From assembly GCA_001599815.1 (NCBI GenBank), contig BCIA01000003.1, positions 4,340,001 to 4,404,000 on the forward strand: DNA of 64,000 nucleotides, in the 5' to 3' direction. The notes beneath the pieces are model-generated. The model made no database searches. It was not told the origin of the DNA and saw nothing but the letters and a program-made list of their open reading frames with translations. The position numbers and the translations under genes were made by a program. Below, one piece after another: positions 36,438 through 45,667 of the stretch (position 1 is the stretch's first letter; each line of letters opens with the position of its first letter). Origin of the DNA: Furcasterigmium furcatum (Eukaryota; Ascomycota; Sordariomycetes; Glomerellales; Plectosphaerellaceae).

Positions 36438-37235
36438 TCAACGGAATCCTGCGAAAACGGCGACGCCCAAACCAGCCGCAACTCCCATCATCGGCGGCGT
36501 CGTGGGCCGAGCAGCCGAGTCCTCCTCGATCACAACGCCGTTGACCGTGGTGGGCCCGGCGCAGTCGGCGTTCGACAGCTCATAGCAGGCCTGCGAACTC
36601 AGGCTCGAGCAGATGGGCGTGGCGGAGGTGCCGACGTTGGGGCGCTCACCGGCGACGGTGGTGCCGCCGCCGCCCGGGACGACGATGGTGACCTCGTTGC
36701 TGTTGCCGCCCTGGAGCTCCCTGACGCACGTGTCGTAGTTCTGGGAGCACTGTCGCACCGCGGAGAAGCACTCGTTCTGCTCCATGAACAGCGGGACGTA
36801 CGGGAAGGGGAAGTACTCGTTCGGCACGAAAGAGGGCGCCGCCGTGGGTACCGGGCCCGGCGAGTCGGGGGCTGTTCCCGTGCAGACGGCGCTGTGTTAC
36901 GTGTCAGTAGATGCAATGCGTGACTGAGTGAGGGCGAGGATGAGATGCACGTACCCAGTCGGGCAGCAAGCCGGTGAGTTACTTTCATCGCGGGCACATC
37001 TCTGGCTGTTTGCGCAGCACACGTCGTCGAAGCCGGCCTCTGTGCACTGGAACGTCCCCGCGGGGCATTCCTGGCGTTTGAAGAGGAAGTTGTAGCCAGT
37101 GTTCACTTGAGCGTGAGAGAATGCGAGTGTTGGCGTCGGTGCTGGTGTCGGTGCTGCGATGGCGGATGCCCCAAGGCACATAGACAGCGGCAGCCCGAGG
37201 CGTACCAGTAATGTTAATATCGCTGCCGATCGCAT
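36438..37235 (-). CDS. Cys-rich secreted protein, probably GPI-anchored
   Basis: Two exons, 37235-36955 and 36891-36438 (63-bp GTACGT intron), 244 aa. Seen: an N-terminal signal peptide (MRSAAILTLLVRLGLPLSM..., cleavage expected near ASAIAA, residue ~27); a possible Kex2 site (LFKR, residues 51-54); then a Cys-rich module of about 40 residues (ECPAGTFQC, DDVCCANSQRC, ACCPTGAVC); a Pro-rich linker; a second Cys region (NECFSAVRQCSQNYDTC); a Gly/Thr/Pro stretch; and a hydrophobic C-terminus (PPMMGVAAGLGVAVFAG) consistent with GPI addition. I do not recognise a named family. Likely cell-wall or plasma-membrane surface protein. It is not clearly an effector or toxin. Confidence 0.82.
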
Positions 37236-37886
37236 GGTTTCTGATTTTGTGTCTTTGGGTGTGTAGACAATGTCGTTGTTTGACCGATGGCAGGTCGATT
37301 GAGTGAGCCGAGGAATGCGGGACTTGGCTATGACGCCCACGCGCAGCTCACCGCTCTTGAATGTGGATGGATTCTAAGGTTCGTCTCAAGTCGTGAGTGC
37401 TGTATTAGCGTCTGTGAGATGTGCTGGTGTTGGATTCGGAGTCGAGGTCGCTGGTCGCACGAGATTACTGCTGGATGAGGGAAGCCCAGCCTTTTTGGTG
37501 AGGAGGGAGGCTGGGTTTTAATACGACCTGTGGCGGATGAGACCCTCACGACGGACGACCCTCCCCCATCAAGGCTGCTCTGCGCAGGCATCGTGCTCGG
37601 CTCATGCGGCCGAGCCCAGCGCTGTGAGGTGGCTGGGCTGGGGACTGTGGTGGCCAGTGGTGGGGCACCATCCTGCGCTGCAAGGGTGAGGCCGAGATGC
37701 AAGGTCGGACGAGGGATCGGGGAGTTTGGTGATGGCGTCTCATTGGCTCAGGGGCGTTGGCAGGACAACTGCAGGGGACGAGCACCAGCCTCCTCAGTCA
37801 TCGCGAGGTGCCTGGCGCTTTTTCTTTTCACAAGCTCTTCAACGGTTCGGGGGCCCTTGTCTCCTTTCGTAATAATTCGAGTTATT
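37236..37886. other. Intergenic, promoter of the secreted-protein gene
   Basis: 650 bp between two minus-strand genes. ORFs on both strands overlap without a recognisable family. Nothing else seen. Confidence 0.5.
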
Positions 37887-38831
37887 CTAGAAGCCCCGGA
37901 CCTGGCTCAGGATCTGTCTCAGTCGTCGGAGGGCCTTCATGTCCCCCGGCTCACCCCCAACCGCCGGCTCTTCCTTGGCTTCCTCCAGCTCTCGCTGGGC
38001 ATCTTGTGCGAGCGGCCCCAGGTCACCCCAGACCTCGTCGTGGTAGTTCGTCAGGACATCCCTCCACTGTTCGAGCCACAGCGCGCTTCCTTCCGCGGCA
38101 TCCTGGACGCCCATGTGTTCCTGAAGACCCTTGTCGTCGCCCGTGACGAGGAAATCGGGACGGAAATTCAGCAGGTTGTCCCAGTCGGGGGCGCTGCGGC
38201 CTGGCTGGCCCTCGCCAAACAGGGCCTTTTTCAACATGTCGATGTCCTCGGGTGAGAGATCCGGATCGACGGCCGGGTCGTCCATCATCATCTCAGGCGA
38301 GTCAGGCGCCAAGAGCAGGTCCAGGACTTCACCACCATCGCGGGCTTCTTGGATTGCGACGGCGGTGGGAGCTCCTTCTGAGACGAGCGGCTCGCTGGCG
38401 TAGGCATTCAGATCTGGTGTTGGTTCGGGGGCTGCGCTGTGGTGTGCCAGGAAGCTGTCATATCCTGCGCTGGCCTGACTGCCGCCGGCGTGAGGGTCAC
38501 TGAACCGTGGACCTAAACCAGCGGCGGTAACATGGCTGGATCGTGACCCCGCTGCCTCTCCTCTTTCGGTGTACGTAGGTTCCCTGCTGGAGAGTGTGCT
38601 GGCATGTGGCTTTTCCGACGAAGAGCTCATCGAGGTGGCATCTGGCCTGCCGGCGACGACGGCTCGTGAAAGTCCAGCAGCAGATGCTTGAAGGCGTGAC
38701 GCCAGAGAGCTCCCCCCTTGAGATCCGCTGTCTGCCGACTGCTGTTCTCCGGCGCGGGAGGTGTCCGGCGCAAGATTGTCGTCTCGCTCTTTGCCCTTGG
38801 CATTGGTGGCCTGGTTGTTTGATGTATCCAT
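37887..38831 (-). CDS. Conserved-looking acidic hypothetical protein (314 aa)
   Basis: A single-exon ORF with strong GC3 bias and an ATG at 38831. Seen: a disordered, Ser/Ala/Gly-rich N-terminal half (GSQGGSSLASRLQASAAGLS); then a more ordered acidic C-terminal half with an SPEDIDMLKKALFG helix, DWDNLLNFRPDFLV, an amphipathic Trp-rich segment (WLEQWRDVLTNYHDEVWGDL), and a final helix (ALRRLRQILSQVRGF). No signal peptide or TM segment. The Trp-containing C-terminal region looks like the functional part. I do not recognise the family and make no function call. Codon usage and length make it very likely a real gene. Confidence 0.8.
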   Translation of the reverse strand: MDTSNNQATNAKGKERDDNLAPDTSRAGEQQSADSGSQGGSSLASRLQASAAGLSRAVVAGRPDATSMSSSSEKPHASTLSSREPTYTERGEAAGSRSSHVTAAGLGPRFSDPHAGGSQASAGYDSFLAHHSAAPEPTPDLNAYASEPLVSEGAPTAVAIQEARDGGEVLDLLLAPDSPEMMMDDPAVDPDLSPEDIDMLKKALFGEGQPGRSAPDWDNLLNFRPDFLVTGDDKGLQEHMGVQDAAEGSALWLEQWRDVLTNYHDEVWGDLGPLAQDAQRELEEAKEEPAVGGEPGDMKALRRLRQILSQVRGF

Positions 38832-40949
38832 GTTGGTGAAGCAGGTCGGGTGGCCGACGGGGTGTCGTCAGTTAAGGCGCGGCTTCCGGGTACATAAGTA
38901 GTCAAAATAGAGCGCCACCTGCAGGTATGCCAGTGCCCGGGACAGATAAACCAAGGAAGAAGAGTTGCGAGGAGAAGTGCCATAGAGTGGTGCCTCGAAA
39001 GATATCCGAGGTATTCGGGCGGACGGTCCTAGATTCGAGGTTCTAGCCGAGCATGCATCTAGACACAGTCTGCAAGCCGAGGGTTTTCTGCGCTGTTCTG
39101 GAAACACAGAGCGGGATTCTGGCTCAATAGCCCGTCAAAAGCCGGAATATGACATTCATAGAGTGGAAATGGTGATAGAATTGGATGTAAGTAGTCCCTC
39201 GAACATACCTAGGTACCTCACCTCTGCTCCTCCCTTGCACATGATGGGGCCCGATGCACATGAGGCGGGGCATCCCGCTTTGCTGTTCCGGCTCCCACCC
39301 CACTTGACCGGGTAGACTAATCGGGTTAGCGCCCTACCGACAATCCGTCCTTCAAGAACCAGCTCGGTCTTCACTAGTAGGACACAGCTTGATAGCTTAG
39401 GTACCTTGCTGTCGATGACGGAGACCAGTTTCTTGGGACGCTTCTGACGTTGCCTGATGCTTGGCAAATGGCTCCTTATTCATCAACAGAGCTGACCTGG
39501 TTTGTCTGTACTGTAGTGATTAAGCCGCAATCGTCTTGGTCGATACCAACCCGACGCATGGCTGACCTACATTGGAGGAAGCTATACGGAGAGCTGAGTC
39601 GACAGGGACGAGGCAGAGACTGTAGAAGGGGCTTTGTGAGGCCTGACGCGGATTCCGGAGTGATGGACATGTCGTAGATCCCTCTGCCTTGGTACGGGCC
39701 TGAAGAGAATCAGTAACAGTTGCACTGAGGCGCTTCCCATCGGGCACCAGAGTGACATGAGGTGGTAAGCCCCACTTGGATGCGGCGGGGGGACCTGCTC
39801 ATGTGCTGGCAGCTCCCAGCATTCTTGCCTTACATAAGCTCTGCTGCGTGCGGGTTCCGCCTCCCACCAAGCAGCACAGGCTGGCTGGGCTCTGGCTCCA
39901 AAATCAATCTCCGGATGCCAGCCGGGCAGACAGACACACACACCTCCCTCACCTTGCCCATGAACCCAGCAGAGCAGCAGATGCACCATCGCCTCGGACC
40001 TGCCCACCACCACCATCTTCTCCCACGCCACTGACCTCCCACCCCCAGCTGTCATCCACCTCATCCTCCGCCGACCGGACAGCTCTCGAGACTAAATCCA
40101 GCCCGCCTTTTTCCTTCCACCGCCCTCCCCTCATCGATCTGCCACCACCGACCGCGAGAGGCGCCCGCCGAAAGTCCTACCTTGTTCGACGTCACCTCAA
40201 AGCCTATCCGCCTCCGACCGGCTGTTGACTATTCCGATCCTCTCCACCGGAGCTCTCCTCAACCTCAACCTCAACTCCAGCACTTGCATCCACGACCTGC
40301 ATCTGCGCCCCTCGACTCGCCCTCATCCTCATCGCCACCTCCGCCCTTCCGCTGCAGCTGCTGCCCGTCGTTTATCAAAGGTGCACACTCCCTCCGGCGG
40401 CTCGCTTTCTTTCTCGTCCATCACCCTCAGCCCTGCCCCTTTGTCGACGCTCTCGCGCGACTGTCGCCCAGCTCCCTCCTGCCAGCACTATCATCTAGCC
40501 CGCTCACCTCCCTCTCCCGCCCGCGCCTCGTCATCACGCGTGCCTTCGCGTTGCTCTCCAGTTCACAGGTGCTAACAATCGATGCAGCGACCAGTCAGCA
40601 CCGTCATCTTGCTTTAATCTAGCTTGGCGATTGGACCCCGCGATATCCCTCGTCCCCATCCTCGACCGCTCGCTTCGACTATCCACCGCGGTGTCGATTC
40701 TCTCACACGTGTGCGCGTCTTGATCTCGTCATTTTCATCTCTACATTCGCCTGTCCCGCGCGCTTGTCAATTTTTTCCACCCAGCCGTGCCGCCTGCCGA
40801 CGCAACTTCGCTCTTACCGGAATCCGACCGCTCCTGCTTTCCTTCCGACATCCCTTCCTCCGCCGCCATCCGCCGCCCTTTCTCCTCTCCTCTCCCATCC
40901 CTCCTCCACTCCAGCCAGCTTGTAATCTCAGCACAGCCGGGTTGTGACA
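38832..40949. other. Intergenic, with long pyrimidine-rich leader of the PP2A B gene
   Basis: 2.1 kb between divergent genes. 38832-39990 shows nothing definite. From about 40020 to 40949 the plus strand is strongly C/T-rich and ATG-poor, as expected of a long fungal 5'UTR; the only ATG I find between 40050 and 40949 starts a 12-codon frame at 40582. A branch/acceptor-like string at 40570-40587 suggests a possible leader intron that would remove it. Confidence 0.45.
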
Positions 40950-42734
40950 ATGGTGGACAGCGAAGCAAACTCACCGACGTGGAAGTTTACCCAGTACGCG
41001 CTCCCCCCTATCCTTGCCCTCGTGATATGGCGCCCCTGCCGAATCATCGATGCTCCCCAGATAGGAAATGCTAACGCTCTCTGTTTAGGTGCTTCGGCGA
41101 TAAGGGCGACGTAGAGGATATCACTGAAGGTTTGTCTCCTGCCATCCGCACGACGCTGGCTTCCACCCACACACTGTAACACGGGCTGACAGATCCCGCA
41201 ACAGCCGATATCATCTCCACAGTCGAATTCGATCACACAGGTAACTACCTGGCGACAGGTGACAAGGGAGGCCGCGTTGTCCTTTTTGAGCGGAATGAGA
41301 CGGCAAGTGGCACGCACCGGATGTCCCGCAACCCATATCGCTGACAACCCATGCAGAAGAAGACTTGCGAGTACAAATTTCACACCGAATTCCAGTCCCA
41401 CGAGCCCGAGTTCGACTACCTCAAGTCCCTAGAGATCGAGGAGAAGATCAACAAGATCAAGTGGTGCAAGAGGCAGAATGCCTCCCATTACCTCCTGTCG
41501 ACCAACGACAAGACGATCAAGCTGTGGAAGGTGTTTGAGAAGTCGCTTAAGGTGGTAGCCGAGAACAACCTGTCACACGACCTCACCCCCGGCAACATCG
41601 CAGGTGGCGGTGGCGCTCCCAGGCCTCTGCCCCAGACCTCGTTTAAGAACGCTGGAGACCTCAAGCTGCCACGCCTCACCCACCATGATACCGTCGTCGC
41701 CGCCGTTCCCCGCCGCACCTATGCCAACGCCCACGCCTACCACATCAACAGCATCTCCGTCAACAGCGATGGCGAGACCTTCATCAGCAGTGATGACCTG
41801 CGCATCAACCTGTGGAACCTCAACATCCAGGACCAGAGCTTCAACATTGTTGACATCAAGCCGGCAAACATGGAGGAGCTGACAGAAGTCATCACCGCCG
41901 CAGAGTTCCACCCCCAGAGCTGCAACTGGTTCATGTATGCGAGCTCCAAGGGCACCATCAAACTGGCCGACATGCGCGAGAGCGCGTTGTGCGACCAGCA
42001 CGCCAAGCGTGAGAATCCCCGTTTACATTTTTGCGGCAACACATGACGCTGACACTTTTCCACGGGCAGAATTCGAGCAAGAAGAAGACCCTTCGTCTCG
42101 CTCCTTCTTCTCCGAGATCATTTCCTCCATCTCCGACGTCCGATTCTCCTACGATGGCCGGTACATCCTGTCGCGTGACTACCTGACGGTCAAGATTTGG
42201 GACATCAACATGGAGCGACAGCCGATCAAGACAATTCCCATCCACGAGCACCTGCGACCCCGGTTGTGCGACACGTATGAGAATGACAGCATCTTCGACA
42301 AGTTCGAGGTCGTTTTCTCGGGAGACGCCAAGAACGTGATGACGGGCAGCTACAACAACAACTTCATGATCTACCCCTCAGACCCCGAGAAGGAGACGGA
42401 GGTGGTCCTGCAAGCGGACAAGTCGGCCTTCAAGGCGAAGAAGGTCGGCGTTCCGACGCCGATCAACGCCTCGACCAGCCCGACTTCTAATGGAAAGAAG
42501 GGCGGCTCCCGCGCCGGCAGCCCGGCCGCTGGACAGGGGCAGAGGATGCGCAAGGAGACGGATGCGGACCAGATCGATTTCAACAAGAAGATCCTCCACA
42601 TGAGCTGGCACCCCTTCGAAGACAGCATCGCCATCGCAGCCACCAACAACGTGAGTTATCCTTTCCCGCCCACAGCCCATACGTGTGTATCATCGCTGAC
42701 AACCTGACAGCTGTTCGTGTTCTCTGCGCTGTAG
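40950..42734 (+). CDS. CDC55: PP2A regulatory subunit B (B55/PR55/Cdc55)
   Basis: WD40 beta-propeller subunit that directs protein phosphatase 2A to substrates in mitosis, septation and stress. Six exons: 40950-40993, 41089-41129, 41193-41302, 41357-42008, 42070-42650, 42711-42734, giving 483 aa. Seen: the conserved start of the propeller (DIISTVEFDHTGNYLATGDK), the PR55 signature across intron 3 (GRVVLFERNET|KKTCEYKF, then SHEPEFDYLKSLEIEEKI), SSDDLRINLWNL, SYDGRYILSRDYLTVKIWD, and the final blade with HMSWHPFEDSIAIAATNN|LFVFSA. Intron 3 (41303-41356) uses a GC donor (GCAAGT); no GT donor in reach keeps the frame. The last exon is 24 nt. A low-complexity linker (NASTSPTSNGKKGGSRAGSP) is inserted before the last blade. 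Confidence 0.95.
41303..41356 (+). other. GC-AG intron in the B55 gene
   Basis: 54-bp intron with donor GCAAGT and acceptor GCAG and a CTGAC branch-like site. The family requires NET joined to KKTCEYKF; the nearby GT (AAGTGG) gives a frameshift with the only available acceptors. Confidence 0.85.
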
Positions 42735-43606
42735 AGTGCTCCCGGAGTGGCCGGGAGGTGAGATATCGGATGATAGCTGGTTAGCATATACAGCATGACG
42801 ATGGCGAGCGGTTGCAGGGAGTACAGCATGCAACACAGGGAGACCTGCTGGGACCGCGAGCGTCGGCTCCGCCTGGGCTTGTCGAATCCGCGAAAGTCCC
42901 GATGCGCGCTGCCGGTGTGTCGGTCGTCAAGCCGCACTCTGCAGCGTCAGGGCTTGGCTGGCACGTTGATGCTGTGGTCATGAGAGGGTCCGTAGCCTCA
43001 ATAGTGACGCACGAAGAGCAGACGCTGCGGGAGGGGCCTGTGGACAGGGCCGTGGAAACCTCCCATGTAGAAGAGGCGGCTGCCACGGTAGCCGGCTCGC
43101 GTCCTCCTATAGGCGATATGAGAGAGCCGATAGAGGAAGACAATGCACGTCAAGTTTGCCATGAGGAGGTCTCTGCGAGTATGACAAGTGACCATGCACA
43201 GAGCCGTTCATGTATTTCTTGTCTGCCCAGAAAAGCCCACATAACTCTGGCCAAGCCATGATGAGCCAGCCCCCACGTATAAACATTCCAATACGGTAGG
43301 CAGATAGAAGACAGACTTCTGACCTCCCACCCACGTTGCGCGCCGGATCGAGGTATCAGTTCTGCATCAGGTCACGACAAGCCGTGGCTCCCGTTCCCGT
43401 CTTGGCGCTAAACCCGACAGCGCAGTGGTGAACCCCCCACCCGGGTCAGTTGGACGATTCTGATTGGCCCCTCACCAGGCCCCCAAAGATCTCTCCGCCA
43501 GTACCGGCGCAGGAGGCGGCGCAGGGCGTTCAACGTGGGCTTACTTTAGCACCCATCCGAGTCCTGAGAAACATACCTCTTCCGTTTTGGTGAAGACCTC
43601 GTGTCG
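42735..43606. other. Intergenic, B55 3' flank and transporter promoter
   Basis: 870 bp. ORFs on both strands around 42781-43261 overlap and have no family. An inverted CCAAT box (ATTGG at 43464-43468) lies about 140 bp upstream of the transporter ATG. Confidence 0.5.
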
Positions 43607-45149
43607 ATGACTGCAGACTCAACGACCCGTCAACGCGGTTTGCCGCGAGGCACCACCAACACACCTTCCCCCGAGCCTTCCCCTGACACCAAGAACGCCG
43701 GGGACATGCCGTTGTTCGAGAAGAATGCCAATGGAGCGACCGAGAGCGACCTGCCGCTCCTGAGCGACGAACACCTGCGAGAGCGCCGCGATGCCGAGTC
43801 CCTGGGCCCCAAGGTGCTGCGGCTCGCGGGGAGGATCTTGGCGGAGACGGCCTCGCAGTGGGTTGCTGTCGGGGTGATGCTGGGTCTGATCTTTGGCGGG
43901 TGCTGCTCCAATGTGAGTTTCGCCGCGGAGTCGGCTGGAGGCTGCGAAGCGTCCGGGAGGGATGTGTGTGCTGACATTTGCGTGCGCCTAGGTATACGCT
44001 CTGGAAGCTATCATCAAGTGAGTCTTTTGTCTATGTTCGTCTGCGGAGGGGACATATGTGCTGACGTGTCACCACTACCGCAGGGTCGAGCCGTCTGCCG
44101 GAACGCTCTTGACGTTCGTGCAGTTCCTCTTCGTTGCCGTCACGGGATACATCTCGCAGTTCGACCAGTCCCGCCCTCCGCTGTTCTTGCGCCCGAATAA
44201 GGTGCCCATAAAGCGGTGGATCGTCAACATCGTGCTGTTCTTCAGCATCAACGTCCTGAACAACCATGCCTTCAGCTACGACATCTCCGTCCCTGTCCAC
44301 ATCATCCTCCGGTCGGGAGGAAGCATCACTACCATGATCGCGGGGTCATTGTGGGGGAAGAAATACCCCAGGATACAGATTATTGCCGTCATTCTCCTGA
44401 CGATCGGCGTCATCGTTGCTGCGTGGTCAGATGCGCAGTCAAAGGTAAGCGAGCGTGCGCTGCTGTTTGCTCGCATACCCCGCGGGCCCAGACGCGGAAA
44501 CGGTGCTAACTCTGCTGGACAGAACATCCCCGCCAGCGACGAGAACACAATGGGGAGCACCGATGGCAGGAAGAACCCAGACCCGGAGAAGCCCTCGTTC
44601 GGCATGGGCCTGACCATCCTCTTCGTCGCCCAGATCCTCTCCGCCATCATGGGGCTGTACACCGAGGAGACGTACAAGAAGTACGGGCCGCAGTGGAAGG
44701 AGAACCTCTTCTACTCCCACCTGCTCTCCCTCCCTCTCTTCCTCCCCTTCATGCCGTCCCTGATCGGCCAGTTCAACCGGCTGGCGCAAAGCCCGCCCCT
44801 GACCCTACCCGGCTGGGGCGGCGCGGCCGCCGAGGGCCAGCTCACCGAGCCGGGCAGACTGGTCATCCCGAGCCAGCTCGCCTACCTCGTCATCAACGTG
44901 CTGACGCAGTACGCGTGCATCCGGGGCGTCAACCTCCTTGCGGCGGCGTCCACGGCGCTGACGGTCACGATCGTGCTGAACATCCGCAAGCTTGTGAGCC
45001 TGCTGCTGAGCATCTGGCTCTTCGGGAACCGCCTCGCGCCGGGGACGATGGTGGGCGCCATCGTGGTGTTTGGCGCGGGGGGGCTGTATTCACTAGACTC
45101 GGGGAAGAAGAAGACGCCGCGGCCTCAGCAGAAGGAGGAGCGGAACTGA
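43607..45149 (+). CDS. YEA4: UDP-N-acetylglucosamine transporter (YEA4/SLC35B-like)
   Basis: Nucleotide-sugar transporter of the UAA/DMT family, in the ER or Golgi membrane; likely imports UDP-GlcNAc for chitin or glycan synthesis (substrate inferred from the YEA4/SLC35B4 group). Four exons: 43607-43912, 43992-44017, 44084-44444, 44523-45149, giving 439 aa; exon 2 is a 26-nt microexon (VYALEAII). Seen: a ~75-residue cytosolic N-terminus, then about ten TM helices, with the family motif region (SINVLNNHAFSYDISVPVHI, SGGSITTMIAGSLWGKKYP), YTEETYKKYG after TM6, and the C-terminal pair (LTVTIVLNIRKLVSLLLSIW). Tail ends in basic residues (SGKKKTPRPQQKEERN). The start is the first ATG in frame; a GTG two codons upstream is ignored. 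Confidence 0.92.
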
Positions 45150-45667
45150 GTGATAAGATTATAGAGTATAGCCACTACGAGATACCCTCAGAAGAATAAA
45201 ATTAGATACGTTTTACGCTGGTTGCTGCTATTAGTGAACCATGTTGGGCTGGTCGGAGTGACTCCTATCATGCAGATAGGTACCCAAAAGATAATGGCAC
45301 GTCCCCTAAAGTACAAAACAGGAAGCTGTGAAGACCACCTAACCAATACGTAACTCGGAGGGTCCTGTCGTCGGAGTCCGCCGCTATTGAGTTAAGACGG
45401 TGAGTGCCGGATACCCCTGGCTTAGTTAGCTTGGGAGCTCCACGAGGCTGCATGTGCCCCCCCGGACGGAGCCAAGACCTGCTGTAGGTAGAAGGCCCGA
45501 TGACTCTAGAAAGCTTGCAGAAGCACTTCCTGGGTCGGCAACTTTTTTCTTCCTTTGAAGATTCGGAGGAGTCAACACCAGCTTCATCCCTTCGACTTCC
45601 CGGGTTAGCTGCACTCGAGCTTCTCTTCCAATCTCCAAGCTCGCTCGCAACAAACAGGCTTATCACA
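45150..45667. other. Intergenic, transporter 3' flank and AMP deaminase promoter
   Basis: About 520 bp. No CDS or repeat recognised. Confidence 0.5.

Noticed and set aside
42781..43261. Overlapping ORFs on both strands downstream of B55
   Set aside because: Neither has a family, splice structure or a consistent codon signal.
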